A stretch of 64,000 nucleotides of DNA from positions 148,918-212,917 of the forward strand of contig SVIP01000004.1 in the NCBI GenBank assembly GCA_015069425.1. Direction: 5' to 3'. The notes beneath the pieces were generated by a model that did no database searches, was not told the origin of the DNA, and saw only the letters and a program-made list of their open reading frames with translations. The translations under genes were made by a program, and so were the position numbers. This DNA comes from Clostridiales bacterium. GTDB taxonomy: Bacteria; Bacillota; Clostridia; Christensenellales; Borkfalkiaceae. This document shows, piece by piece, positions 38,597 through 47,504 of this stretch. Position 1 is the stretch's first letter; every line of letters begins with the position of its first letter.

Positions 38597-39865
38597 ATGA
38601 AAAAAGTTACTTTAAAAGAAAAATTATCAAAAAGAAAAACTAAAAGACCTAATTTTATTTATAATATTTTAGGTTGGGTATGGAAAACTTTCGTTGCAAA
38701 AAAATATAATGCGCATTATACTTTTAAGACGGAAATTGATAAAAAAAGTCAGTTCATAATGATAAGTAACCACGCATCTAGAATGGACTATATTTATACT
38801 GGTATACCAATGTTGCCCGCTAGAATGAACTTTGTTGCGGGATATAACGAATTTTTCCGTTCGCATTTACAGGGCGTATTTAGTATTTTAAGGGTAATTC
38901 CTAAAAGAAATTTTGTTCCCGACAACTACACTATTAGAGAGATAAACAGAGTAATAAAATCGGGGGGGAATATTATGATTTTCCCCGAGGGAATGAGTTC
39001 TATTTCGGGAGCAAATCAACCTATTGCAATCGGTACGGGAAAATTGATAAAACATTATAAATTACCCGTTTATTATTCGGTAATTAAAGGTGCATATTTA
39101 ACAAGTCCTAAATACAATTTAAAAGACAGAGTTGGAAAAGTAGAGGTAGTTATAGATAAACTCTTTACACCAGAAGATTTATCAACTCTTTCGGTAGAAG
39201 AAATTGAAGATAGAATAAATAAAGCCATATATCACGACGATTATGCTTGGAACAAAATAGAGCAAAATCATTATGATATAGGCGAAAATGGTGCGGAAAA
39301 ATTAGAAGATTTAATTTTTTACTGCCCTAAATGTAAGCGTCAACACGTTATGAAAGGTGAAGGAAATAAATTTTACTGCACTAACTGTGGCAATGGTGGA
39401 ACGCTTAAAGATACTTATGACGTAGTACCTTTTGATGAAGAGTGTGTTATACCTGAAACCCTTACCGAGTGGTTTAACTTGCAAAGAGAGGTTGTTAAAG
39501 AAGAAGTTAAAGACGAAAACTTCTGTTTAACTGAGAAAGTTGAACTTGGAAATCTCTTAGATTATAAATACTTAAAAAATCAAAAGACTTCTGAAATCGT
39601 TGGAGAGGGCACTTTAATTCTCGATAGAACTGGGTTAACCTATGACGGAACAAGGAACGGACAGCCATTTAATTTCCATATAGATAGCCTTGCTCTTCCA
39701 ACTTATGGTATGTGTACAGATTTAAGTCGTTTTTATACTTTTTATAATGGTGAGTTTATGGAGTTTTATCCCAAGAATAACGTTGTAGAAAAGTTCTTTT
39801 TAGCAACTGAAGAAATTCATCGATTAAGCGGTGGTAAATGGCAAGATTTTAAGTTTGATAAATAA
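38597..39865 (+). CDS. 1-acyl-glycerol-3-phosphate acyltransferase-like protein with C-terminal zinc ribbon
   Basis: 422 residues. The PlsC-type acyltransferase domain (about 25-215) has SNHASRMDYIYTG (HX4D at His59/Asp64) and FPEGMSS near residue 130, so it probably acylates lysophosphatidate or a related lipid. Past residue 240 there is a four-cysteine zinc ribbon (YCPKCKRQ and FYCTNCGNGG) and a beta-rich end of about 150 residues. That extension is not part of ordinary PlsC, which stops near 240 residues. RBS AGAGGA before ATG; own promoter and terminator. Confidence 0.85.
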   Translation: MKKVTLKEKLSKRKTKRPNFIYNILGWVWKTFVAKKYNAHYTFKTEIDKKSQFIMISNHASRMDYIYTGIPMLPARMNFVAGYNEFFRSHLQGVFSILRVIPKRNFVPDNYTIREINRVIKSGGNIMIFPEGMSSISGANQPIAIGTGKLIKHYKLPVYYSVIKGAYLTSPKYNLKDRVGKVEVVIDKLFTPEDLSTLSVEEIEDRINKAIYHDDYAWNKIEQNHYDIGENGAEKLEDLIFYCPKCKRQHVMKGEGNKFYCTNCGNGGTLKDTYDVVPFDEECVIPETLTEWFNLQREVVKEEVKDENFCLTEKVELGNLLDYKYLKNQKTSEIVGEGTLILDRTGLTYDGTRNGQPFNFHIDSLALPTYGMCTDLSRFYTFYNGEFMEFYPKNNVVEKFFLATEEIHRLSGGKWQDFKFDK

Positions 39866-39900
39866 AATAATCGCTACGCATTTGCGTGGCGATTATTTTA
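39864..39900. terminator. Bidirectional terminator, acyltransferase / rsmE
   Basis: AAATAATCGC-T-ACGC / GCGT-G-GCGATTATTT stem with a 4-base loop; T runs on both sides. Confidence 0.88.
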
Positions 39901-39901
39901 T

Positions 39902-40642
39902 TTATAATTTCATTTCTGTATATAACATAAGCATTGAAAGTGCTGTAATTGATGCCGTTTCCGTACGCAGTATACGTTTTCCTAAAGAAATAATTTCTGC
40001 GTTCGCGTCTTTAAGTTTTTCAATTTCTTTATCATCAATACCGCCCTCTGGACCAATAAAAACACCAACTTTCATGTCTTTTTTTATTTTTGATAGTGCC
40101 GAGTTTGTTGAAATCATACCTTGTGCGTTTTCATAAGGTACTAAAAACAAATCCATTTCTTTTGCAAGTGTGATTGCTTTATCGAAACTAATTGGTGAAA
40201 TAACCTCTGGAATAGAAACACGTTTGCTTTGCTTTGCGGCACTTTCCGCAATTGCTTGCCAGCGTTCGGTTTTTCCTTGCTTCTTCTTTTCTTCAATTTT
40301 AACAATTGAGCGTGATGTTTCTACAGGGACGATTACTTCTGCACCAAGTTCTACTGCCTTTTGAATAATGAGTTCCATTTTATCGCTCTTCGGTAGGCCT
40401 TGAAAGAGATAAATTTTAATTGGGAGGGTGGTGTTTTGATAATTTGCTTGCACGATGGAAACTATAACTTCCTTTTCTGTAAAGCTGTCTATTTTGCAAA
40501 GATTACTAACCCCGTCCGCACTTATTAAAAGTTGGTCACCAACTTTCATTCTTAAAACGTTTTTAATGTGATTATAATCGTTATCCGTAATGTAATAATG
40601 ACCGTCTTTTATGGCGGAATTATTTAAGAAAAAATTAAACAT
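39902..40642 (-). CDS. rsmE: 16S rRNA (uracil1498-N3)-methyltransferase RsmE
   Basis: SPOUT methyltransferase, 246 residues. N-terminal PUA-like part with HIKNVLRMKVGDQLLISADG; catalytic knot VGVFIGPEGGIDDKEIEKL and ISLGKRILRTETASITAL. It is usually next to prmA; here it is 24 kb away and alone with its own promoter. Confidence 0.94.
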   Translation of the reverse strand: MFNFFLNNSAIKDGHYYITDNDYNHIKNVLRMKVGDQLLISADGVSNLCKIDSFTEKEVIVSIVQANYQNTTLPIKIYLFQGLPKSDKMELIIQKAVELGAEVIVPVETSRSIVKIEEKKKQGKTERWQAIAESAAKQSKRVSIPEVISPISFDKAITLAKEMDLFLVPYENAQGMISTNSALSKIKKDMKVGVFIGPEGGIDDKEIEKLKDANAEIISLGKRILRTETASITALSMLMLYTEMKL

Positions 40643-40670
40643 ACACTTAACCTATGGTTTTTTTACAATC

Positions 40671-40699
40671 ATTCTATCATAAATACCTAATTTTGGCAA
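40671..40699 (-). promoter_or_regulatory. Promoter of rsmE
   Basis: Minus strand TTGCCA (40699-40694), 17-base spacer, TAGAAT (40676-40671). Confidence 0.7.
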
Positions 40700-40715
40700 T
40701 AGTCTTTTGCATTTG

Positions 40716-40744
40716 TTGACAATTTTGACGTAAACTGTTAAAAC
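40716..40744 (+). promoter_or_regulatory. Promoter of the small-peptide gene and secreted protein
   Basis: TTGACA (40716-40721), 17-base spacer, TAAAAC (40739-40744). Confidence 0.7.
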
Positions 40745-40771
40745 ATTTTTGTTTTAAAAGGGGTAAGGTTT

Positions 40772-40888
40772 ATGAAGAAAAGTTACAAAAGAGTAGAAAT
40801 TAGTTTTTTAACACTTAAAAATTCCAACGTGTTAATTAGTAGTGCGGTATTTTTGTCGGATAATATACGTGAAGACATATTTATTTAA
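40772..40888 (+). CDS. Small 38-residue peptide gene
   Basis: ATG at 40772 follows a strong AAAAGGGGTAAGG ribosome site and reads 38 codons (start MKKSYKRVEISFLTLK, end SDNIREDIFI). The stop is 11 bases before the secreted-protein ATG, with that gene's AAAGGAG site overlapping the stop. Its own promoter, good ribosome site and position argue that it is translated. The KKSYKRVEI opening resembles short basic peptides often found before surface-protein genes in gut Firmicutes, whose role is unknown. No signal peptide. Confidence 0.6.
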   Translation: MKKSYKRVEISFLTLKNSNVLISSAVFLSDNIREDIFI

Positions 40889-40899
40889 AGGAGCGAGTT

Positions 40900-42006
40900 A
40901 TGAAAAAGTTTTTATGTATTTTATTAGTAGCACTCTGTTTCGTTTCAACCTTTAATTTTAATGTCGCACAAGCGGAAAAAGGGACCGTTGTTTTTACTAA
41001 CGGGAATTTTGAAAGTTTTACTAAAGCGCCGTCTGCTTTCGGTGGGGCAAAATATACGCCTAACAACTGGATCATGGAGGGAAACGTTTCCTTAAGCAAC
41101 ATTGTAACTAAGGAGACCGCAAGTTTTTATGACGGAGCGAGTTCACTTTGCGTTAAAAATAGCGGTTCAGATTTAGTTTTGCTGGGCGATTTTGTTTCAA
41201 TCAATGGTGGAGCAAATTATCATTTTGGATATAAAATTAAAGACGCTGAAAACAGTGGGGTAAATGCGCAAATTACCATACGTTCATTTGATAAAGATAA
41301 TAATTTAATAAAGGAAAGTGAAAGTAAAGTTTTTAAATCGTCTAACGTGTGGACAGAAGTGTTTATAGAAGTGACTTTACCTAACGATGCGGTTTATATA
41401 AGACCTATAATAGAGGTCTATTCTAAACAATATAGTCAAAGCGGTACGTCAAAAGTATGTTACGTAGATGCTATGAGCGGTTGTGAGATAGAAAAACAGA
41501 TATTTACCGTAAAGGACGGTGCATCTTTAAGACTTGTTAAAGAAACACCAGGAATTAGATTTTATTCGGAAATAGGAAGAAGTGTATATGACGAATACAA
41601 ATTAAAGTATCAAAAGGTTAATGTAGGAATGCTTATAACCCCTACTGAAAACTTGGAAAACGTTGGCGATTTTACAGCCGAAGAATTAAGCAAAAAAGGA
41701 ATTCTTTTTATAGAAATTCCTGCGACAACGTGGGCAAATCAAAGCACGGTAGAGGTTGACGGAGTGTACGGGTTTTATTGTGCGTTAGTAAATATTCTTC
41801 CGAAAAACATTTGCAGAAAATTTAGTGCAAGGGCATATATTTCTTATGAAGATAAAGGAAAAACATACTTTGTGTACAGTAATTATGACCAACTTGTAAA
41901 TTCCCGTTCAGTAAATGAAATTGCTATTCTTGCACTTGAAGAATTAGACATTTATGATGAAAATCAAAAAGAAATAATAAATTATTACGCAAAATATAAC
42001 AGTTAA
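40900..42006 (+). CDS. Secreted protein with carbohydrate-binding-like N-terminal domain
   Basis: 368 residues. Signal peptide with likely cleavage after VAQA. Residues 27-190 look like a CBM-type jelly roll: FTNGNFESF, GASSLCVKNSG, NYHFGYKIKDAE and ITIRSFDKDNN. The second half (from DGASLRLVKETPGIRFYSEIG) is a unit seen attached to many Clostridia surface proteins, of unknown function. No catalytic motif and no anchor are visible, so it may be free or loosely wall-bound. AAAGGAG before ATG; second gene after the 38-residue peptide. Confidence 0.65.
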   Translation: MKKFLCILLVALCFVSTFNFNVAQAEKGTVVFTNGNFESFTKAPSAFGGAKYTPNNWIMEGNVSLSNIVTKETASFYDGASSLCVKNSGSDLVLLGDFVSINGGANYHFGYKIKDAENSGVNAQITIRSFDKDNNLIKESESKVFKSSNVWTEVFIEVTLPNDAVYIRPIIEVYSKQYSQSGTSKVCYVDAMSGCEIEKQIFTVKDGASLRLVKETPGIRFYSEIGRSVYDEYKLKYQKVNVGMLITPTENLENVGDFTAEELSKKGILFIEIPATTWANQSTVEVDGVYGFYCALVNILPKNICRKFSARAYISYEDKGKTYFVYSNYDQLVNSRSVNEIAILALEELDIYDENQKEIINYYAKYNS

Positions 42007-42016
42007 AAAACAAAAC

Positions 42017-42049
42017 AGAGTAAGTTTATTAGATACTTACTCTTTTTTA
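42017..42049 (+). terminator. Terminator of the secreted-protein gene
   Basis: AGAGTAAGT / ACTTACTCT stem followed by TTTTTT. Confidence 0.88.
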
Positions 42050-42090
42050 TGTAAATTTTTGACAATAATTAGTAAGGATATATTAAATTG

Positions 42091-42119
42091 TTGACAAATA
42101 ATTGTTAAAGTATTAAAAT
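42091..42119 (+). promoter_or_regulatory. Promoter of the antiporter gene
   Basis: TTGACA (42091-42096), 17-base spacer, TAAAAT (42114-42119). Confidence 0.85.
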
Positions 42120-42153
42120 CAATAAAGTTGTAAAAATAGTTGGAGAAAAAAAT

Positions 42154-43497
42154 ATGGAAACAGGACATATATTACTGACTTTATCTATTGCGCTTTTTGC
42201 AGGTCTTATGCTTTCAAGAGTTGCTAAATTAGTAAAACTACCTGCAGTAACGGCATATCTAGTTGCAGGTATTATTGTTGGACCGTTTTGTTTGGGCGCT
42301 TTTGGAATTGGCGGTTTAGGATTTCATCACGTAGATATTAAATCTTATAGTATAATTTCCGACGTCGCATTAGGTTTTATTGCGTTTACAATCGGTAACG
42401 AATTTAGGCTTTCTCAGCTTAAGGCAATAGGTAAACAAGCGACGGTAATAGGTATTTTTCAAGCGGTACTTACTACTTTAATTGTAGATGTGGCTCTTAT
42501 ATCTTTGCATTTTTTGATGAAAGATAAATTATCTCTTTCTGCTGCTATCGTTTTAGGTGCTGTCGCATCTGCTACTGCACCCGCTGCAACCCTTATGGTT
42601 GTTCGTCAATACAAGGCTAAAGGTCCGCTAACCGATACTTTGCTTCCTGTTGTTGCGTTGGACGACGCTGTTGGTTTAGTTCTTTTTGCAATCTCTTTTG
42701 GTATTGGCAAAGCCTTTCTTCCTGGCGGAGAAATAAGTTTTATTTCTATCATTGTTGAGCCACTTATTGAAGTAATTTTATCAATCGGCTTAGGTGCAGG
42801 AATGGGGTACCTTTTCACCTACTTTGAAAGATTTTTTCACTCTCGTTCAAAAAGACTTGCGATGTCTGTAGCGTTCGTATTGTTGACTGTTGGAATAACT
42901 CTAATAGAAATTCCGCCTATTGGTGGGGTACATATAGCATTTTCATCACTTCTATCGTGTATGATGCTCGGTACGATTTTCTGCAATATTTGCGATTTCT
43001 CTGCTGAACTTATGGATAGGCTTGACCGTTGGACCGCTCCTATATTTATATTGTTTTTCGTTATAAGCGGTGCGGAATTTGATCTTACAGTATTGTCAGA
43101 TTTGTTAATAGTATTGGTTGGTGTAGTATATATTCTCTTCCGCTGTTTAGGTAAATATCTAGGTGCTTATATGAGTGCAAAGATGGTAAACAGCCCAGAG
43201 ACTGTTAAAAAGTATCTCGGCATCACTCTTTTCCCTCAAGCAGGTGTCGCACTAGGTATGGCTATAAAGGCAACAGATCCTATTAGGGGGTTGGGTGCAG
43301 AGGGTGAAATAATTAAAAACATTATACTTTTCTCTGTTTTAATTTACGAACTTGTAGGTCCGTTCTTAACCAAGATTGCACTTACTAAAGCAGGTGAAGT
43401 TAAACCCGAAGAAAGGTTAAGTGCTAGAGACAAACACATTGAAGAAATGAAGAAATTAAAAGAGAGCGAAGTTGCAACTGCTTCTGAGCAAAAATAA
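42154..43497 (+). CDS. Cation:proton antiporter, CPA2-type
   Basis: 447 residues, about 12-13 membrane helices of the Na+/H+ exchanger fold. Seen: LPAVTAYLVAGIIVGP near the start, the paired acidic residues VALDDAVGLVLF that carry ions in this family, and LFPQAGVALGMAIKA in the second half. No TrkA-N nucleotide-binding domain is attached, unlike KefB/KefC. Acts in pH and Na+/K+ balance. GGAG before ATG; monocistronic. Confidence 0.88.
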   Translation: METGHILLTLSIALFAGLMLSRVAKLVKLPAVTAYLVAGIIVGPFCLGAFGIGGLGFHHVDIKSYSIISDVALGFIAFTIGNEFRLSQLKAIGKQATVIGIFQAVLTTLIVDVALISLHFLMKDKLSLSAAIVLGAVASATAPAATLMVVRQYKAKGPLTDTLLPVVALDDAVGLVLFAISFGIGKAFLPGGEISFISIIVEPLIEVILSIGLGAGMGYLFTYFERFFHSRSKRLAMSVAFVLLTVGITLIEIPPIGGVHIAFSSLLSCMMLGTIFCNICDFSAELMDRLDRWTAPIFILFFVISGAEFDLTVLSDLLIVLVGVVYILFRCLGKYLGAYMSAKMVNSPETVKKYLGITLFPQAGVALGMAIKATDPIRGLGAEGEIIKNIILFSVLIYELVGPFLTKIALTKAGEVKPEERLSARDKHIEEMKKLKESEVATASEQK

Positions 43498-43511
43498 TTA
43501 TTAAAAAAATA

Positions 43512-43551
43512 AAACGCCTCGCAAACGTTGTTTGCGAGGCGTTGATTTTAA
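43512..43551. terminator. Bidirectional terminator, antiporter / guaA
   Basis: AACGCCTCGCAAAC / GTTTGCGAGGCGTT, 14 perfect pairs with a 3-4 base loop. Confidence 0.92.
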
Positions 43552-43557
43552 CTTTAT

Positions 43558-44538
43558 TTATTCCCACTCTATTGTGCCGATGGGCTTTGGTGTTAAGTCA
43601 AAAAGCACTCTGTTGATGCCGTCAACTTCACTTGTTATTCTATCCGTTATTTTATGGAGAACGGGGTATGGAATTTCTTCAATAGTGGCACTCATTGCAT
43701 CAACGGTATTGACTGCACGAATGATTGCCGGCCAACCCTCGTATCTTTTTCCGTTTTTAACACCAACGCTCTTAGTGTCAGGAATTGCAATAAAATATTG
43801 CCAAACCTTGCCTGCAAGTCCACAAATTTCAAATTCTTCACGCAAGATAGCGTCCGCTTCGCGAAGAGCGTGGAGTCTATCACGAGTAATTTCTCCCAAA
43901 CATCTAACGCCAAGACCAGGGCCGGGGAATGGTTGACGGTAAACCATAGTTTTTGGAAGACCTAATGCATCGCCAACAATTCTAACTTCGTCTTTGTATA
44001 AAAGGCGAACGGGTTCAACGAGTTCAAACTGCATATCTTCGGGAAGACCGCCCACGTTGTGGTGTGCCTTAACGCCGTCGCTTTCAATAATGTCGGGATA
44101 AATGGTGCCTTGTGCGAGGAAAGAAATACCTTTAAGTTTACTTGCCTCTTCATCAAACACTTTTATAAATTCATTACCGATAATTTTTCTCTTTCTTTCA
44201 GGTTCTTTAACCCCCACTAAAAGATTTAAGAATCTATCCGTTGCATCAACGTAAATGAGATTGGCATCAAGTTCTTTTCCAAAAACCTCGACAACTTGTT
44301 CGCTTTCACCTTTTCTCATAAGTCCGTGATTAACGTGAACACAAACGAGTTGTTTGCCAATTGCTTTGATTAAAAGAGCGGCAACAACAGAACTGTCAAC
44401 CCCGCCAGAAAGAGCGAGAAGAACTTTCTTATCGCCAACTTGTTTTCTAATAATTTCTATTTGTTCGTCGATAAAAGCGTTTGCTAATTCAACGGTGGTG
44501 ATACGTTTCATATCATCAGGTCTTTTGTTACAATCCAT
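43558..44538 (-). CDS. guaA: GMP synthase, ATP-pyrophosphatase subunit without glutaminase domain
   Basis: Aminates XMP to GMP. About 326 residues instead of the usual 510-520. It holds only the ATP-PPase domain (P-loop LLALSGGVDSSVVAAL) and the dimerisation domain (YRQPFPGPGLGVRCLGEITR, ending PKPIGTIEWE). The N-terminal glutamine amidotransferase domain is missing. ATG 44538 has GGAG 7 bases upstream; the frame is open to 44688 but crosses the promoter. It must use free ammonia or a separate glutaminase subunit, as in archaea; none is in the window. Confidence 0.93.
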   Translation of the reverse strand: MDCNKRPDDMKRITTVELANAFIDEQIEIIRKQVGDKKVLLALSGGVDSSVVAALLIKAIGKQLVCVHVNHGLMRKGESEQVVEVFGKELDANLIYVDATDRFLNLLVGVKEPERKRKIIGNEFIKVFDEEASKLKGISFLAQGTIYPDIIESDGVKAHHNVGGLPEDMQFELVEPVRLLYKDEVRIVGDALGLPKTMVYRQPFPGPGLGVRCLGEITRDRLHALREADAILREEFEICGLAGKVWQYFIAIPDTKSVGVKNGKRYEGWPAIIRAVNTVDAMSATIEEIPYPVLHKITDRITSEVDGINRVLFDLTPKPIGTIEWE

Positions 44539-44571
44539 AAAAAATTCTCCAAATACAAATTTAACGATATA

Positions 44572-44600
44572 ATTATACAACACTATTAAATCAAATTCAA
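44572..44600 (-). promoter_or_regulatory. Promoter of guaA
   Basis: Minus strand TTGAAT (44600-44595), 17-base spacer, TATAAT (44577-44572). It lies inside the longer open frame and supports the start at 44538. Confidence 0.8.
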
Positions 44601-44723
44601 GCGGTTTTAATAATAATTTTTTTACTTTCACATTAAAATTTTTAATTGCAAGTATAACTTCTGAATATGTTTCTAATTTTATTAGCATTTAGCACTAAAA
44701 AACGGCTATTCACTCTCAAACCC

Positions 44724-44752
44724 TTTACAAAAAATGTAGGTTGTGCTAAAAT
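44724..44752 (+). promoter_or_regulatory. Promoter of the DMT transporter gene
   Basis: TTTACA (44724-44729), 17-base spacer, TAAAAT (44747-44752). Confidence 0.75.
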
Positions 44753-44784
44753 TTAGAAGTTAAAAATTAAAAGGAAAGACAAAA

Positions 44785-45729
44785 TTGAAAAAGATTAATT
44801 TGTTTGGGCAATTTTTATTATTCACTGCGACTCTTGCTTGGGGAACGTCTTTTCTTATTTTAAAAAACACAATTGAAGAAGTTCCAGCGTTTTACGTTAT
44901 TGGATTAAGATTTTTATTTGCAGGAGTAGTTTTACTCCTTGTTTTTATTAAAAGGCTTAAGTTTTTAGATAAGAAAACTTTTTTTGCAGGGGTTGTAATA
45001 GGTTTATCAGTGGCGGCGGCGTATATAGCGCAAACATTGGGGCTTTTACAAACAACACCCGGTAGAAACGCTTTTGTGACCGCATCTTATTGTGTTATGT
45101 GTCCATTTTTAATGTGGGGAATTTTTAAGAGAAAACCAAATGCCAATAATATTATATCAGCGGTTTTATGCTTGGTTGGTATCGGTATGATTTCATTGTC
45201 GGGTGATAGTGGAGAAAGTGGCAACGCCTTGCTTGGTGATGCGTTGACGCTTATTGGGGCATTGTTTTTTGCTTTCCAAATAGTATTTATTAATAAATAT
45301 CAAGAGCAAGGGTTGGACAATATATTATTACTGATATTCAATTTGTTAACTGTTGGTGTTGTTTTTGCTATCTGTTCGTTAATCTTTGAGCTTCCTAAAA
45401 ATGGAATCAGCGGATATTATTTAAATTCCGACCAAATAATTAGAATTACTTATCTTGCGGTTATTTGTACTCTTTATGCGCAAGCCGCTCAGTTAATAGG
45501 ACAAAAGTTTACTTCCCCTAATCAGTCCGCTATTATTTTGAGTTTGGAGGCGGTGTTTGGGGTGCTGTTTTCTGTGTTTTTTGGTACGGAAAAACTTTCG
45601 TTAATTCTGGGTATTGGTTTTGCAATCGTGTTTGTTGCAATTTTATTCAGCGAACTCAATATAGATTTTAAAAAATTATTTAAAAAACAAAAGAAAAGTT
45701 TAGACGAAACGTCAATTGATAAAGGTTAA
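44785..45729 (+). CDS. DMT superfamily (EamA) transporter
   Basis: 314 residues with ten membrane helices in two EamA halves: TLAWGTSFLILKNTIEEVPA and LGLLQTTPGRNAFVTASYC in the first, FTSPNQSAIILSLEAVFGVL in the second. Family members export amino acids or metabolites; the substrate is unknown. Start is TTG with AAAGGAAAG upstream. The next transporter begins 11 bases after its stop. Confidence 0.88.
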   Translation: MKKINLFGQFLLFTATLAWGTSFLILKNTIEEVPAFYVIGLRFLFAGVVLLLVFIKRLKFLDKKTFFAGVVIGLSVAAAYIAQTLGLLQTTPGRNAFVTASYCVMCPFLMWGIFKRKPNANNIISAVLCLVGIGMISLSGDSGESGNALLGDALTLIGALFFAFQIVFINKYQEQGLDNILLLIFNLLTVGVVFAICSLIFELPKNGISGYYLNSDQIIRITYLAVICTLYAQAAQLIGQKFTSPNQSAIILSLEAVFGVLFSVFFGTEKLSLILGIGFAIVFVAILFSELNIDFKKLFKKQKKSLDETSIDKG

Positions 45730-45740
45730 AGGAGAAAAAG

Positions 45741-47150
45741 ATGAAAGATAAGATTTTATCTAGTGAAAGAGAAAAATTCGGCTCAAGACTTGGTTTTATT
45801 TTGATTTCTGCGGGTTGTGCAATAGGACTTGGCAACGTTTGGCGTTTTCCTTATATAGTAAGTCAATACGGTGGAGCGGCATTTATACTTTTATATTTGC
45901 TTTTCTTGGTAATTTTCGGCTTGCCGATTATGACCATGGAATTTGCGGTTGGTAGAGCAAGTCAAAAAAGTATTGCTGGCTCTTTTTCTGCACTAGAACC
46001 TAAAGGTACAAAATGGCATTTATTTAGTTGGGTAGGTATAGTTGGAAATTATCTTTTAATGATGTTTTACACCGTTGTTACCGCTTGGATGTTTATCTAT
46101 TTTTATAAAATGGCAATTGGTGACTTCGCTAATCAATCGGCAACTGAGGTATATGCTCATTATGATATAATAAAGAGCAACTTTTTATTGCAGTTTTTAG
46201 TTACTGCTTTAGTAATAATTCTCGGTGTGTTCGTTTGTTCACTTGGCTTAAAAAAAGGCGTGGAAAAAATAAATAAAGTAATGATGCTTTGCCTTTTAGC
46301 AATCATTGTTGTTCTTGCTATATACGTTTGTACTCTCGATGGTGCAGGGGAAGGGCTTAAGTATTATTTAATTCCTAATTTTAATAAAATTTTGTATGAC
46401 GCAGATGGTAATTTCATTTTTGGTGAAGTGTTGTTTGCGGCACTTGGCCAAGCATTTTTTACCTTGTCAATTGGCATGGGCTCGATGGCAATTTTCGGTA
46501 GTTACATTAAAAAAGACAGAAGTTTATTTGGTGAATCGGTCTCTATTGCCGCACTAGATACTGGCGTTGCGTTCGTTGCAGGGCTTATAGTAATTCCTGC
46601 AACCTTTGTGTTTCCTGTTGAAGGGGCGATAACGGGTGGACCTGGATTAATCTTCCAAACTTTACCTAACATATTCAATAATATCATAGGTGGTAGAATT
46701 TGGGGAACTTTGTTTTTCTTGTTTATGATTTTTGCGGCAATGTCAACTGTAACCGCTGTTTTTGAAAATATTATAGCATTTGGTATGGATAAATGGGGTT
46801 GGTCAAGAAAAAAATCTTGTTTAATAAATTTGGGGTTATTGATAGTTTTATGCTTGCCCTGCGTTTTAGGATATTCAGTATTTACAGGTTTTACGCCGTT
46901 TGGTGCAGGTAGTAGTGTTTTAGACTTGGAAGATTTTATCGTAAGTAATAATATTTTACCGATAGGGTCTCTAATCTACGTTTTATTCTGTACATTCGAT
47001 AAAAAAGCGTGGGGTTGGAATCAATTCTTAACAGAGGCAAACCAAGGGAAAGGCTTAAAAATACATTCAAAATTAAAAATTTATTGTAAATACGTTTTGC
47101 CATTACTTTTAATCGTGTTCTACGTTTACGGCATAATAAGTATGTTTTAA
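45741..47150 (+). CDS. Sodium-dependent transporter, NSS (SNF) family
   Basis: 469 residues, LeuT fold with about 11-12 helices. The substrate and Na+ site in helix 1 is clear: ILISAGCAIGLGNVWRFPYI. A second family mark is the LGQAFFTLSIGMGSMAIFGSY stretch. Such bacterial proteins take up amino acids (Leu, Trp, Met and others) with Na+. AAAGGAG before ATG. Co-transcribed with the DMT gene; the pair suggests one importer and one exporter of related compounds. Confidence 0.93.
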   Translation: MKDKILSSEREKFGSRLGFILISAGCAIGLGNVWRFPYIVSQYGGAAFILLYLLFLVIFGLPIMTMEFAVGRASQKSIAGSFSALEPKGTKWHLFSWVGIVGNYLLMMFYTVVTAWMFIYFYKMAIGDFANQSATEVYAHYDIIKSNFLLQFLVTALVIILGVFVCSLGLKKGVEKINKVMMLCLLAIIVVLAIYVCTLDGAGEGLKYYLIPNFNKILYDADGNFIFGEVLFAALGQAFFTLSIGMGSMAIFGSYIKKDRSLFGESVSIAALDTGVAFVAGLIVIPATFVFPVEGAITGGPGLIFQTLPNIFNNIIGGRIWGTLFFLFMIFAAMSTVTAVFENIIAFGMDKWGWSRKKSCLINLGLLIVLCLPCVLGYSVFTGFTPFGAGSSVLDLEDFIVSNNILPIGSLIYVLFCTFDKKAWGWNQFLTEANQGKGLKIHSKLKIYCKYVLPLLLIVFYVYGIISMF

Positions 47151-47165
47151 AGAAATTGTAAAAGC

Positions 47166-47200
47166 AAAAACACCTAGCAAACTTGCCAGGTGTTTTTATA
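47166..47200. terminator. Bidirectional terminator, NSS gene / azlD
   Basis: AAAAACACCT-A-GCAA / TTGC-C-AGGTGTTTTT stem; the minus arm runs to the azlD stop. Confidence 0.85.
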
Positions 47201-47504
47201 TTATAAAGCCAAATAACAGTACGGAAAGGCAGGCTATTATTGCAACGGTAAGGAGAGATTGTTTGCACATTGATGCGATTATCGCTATCACTGTTCCTGC
47301 TAGTGCCGTCCAAATATTCCCAGTCGAATATAATACGAAAGGAAAGGTCATTGCCGAAAGAACGGCGTAGGGAATATAGTAGAGAAAACTTTTTAGAAAG
47401 GTCGACGTTATCTTTTTTCTAAAGAAAGCGAACGGCAACATTCTTATTAGATAAGTAACGCCAGCCATAACCACTATCATTAAAGCCATTTTAGGTAACG
47501 GCAT
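47196..47504 (-). CDS. azlD: AzlD-like branched-chain amino acid export subunit
   Basis: About 102 residues, four helices; MIVVMAGVTYLIRMLPFAFF at the start is typical of AzlD. Works with AzlC to export branched-chain amino acids or analogues. ATG 47504 is chosen for its GGGGGTG site 7 bases upstream; it overlaps the azlC end by 14 bases. Confidence 0.88.
   Translation of the reverse strand: MPLPKMALMIVVMAGVTYLIRMLPFAFFRKKITSTFLKSFLYYIPYAVLSAMTFPFVLYSTGNIWTALAGTVIAIIASMCKQSLLTVAIIACLSVLLFGFII

Noticed and set aside
43532..43936. Open frames on the plus strand over guaA (also 43654-43965 and 44354-44572)
   Set aside because: They are antisense to a clearly conserved GMP synthase, have no family match and no good ribosome site.
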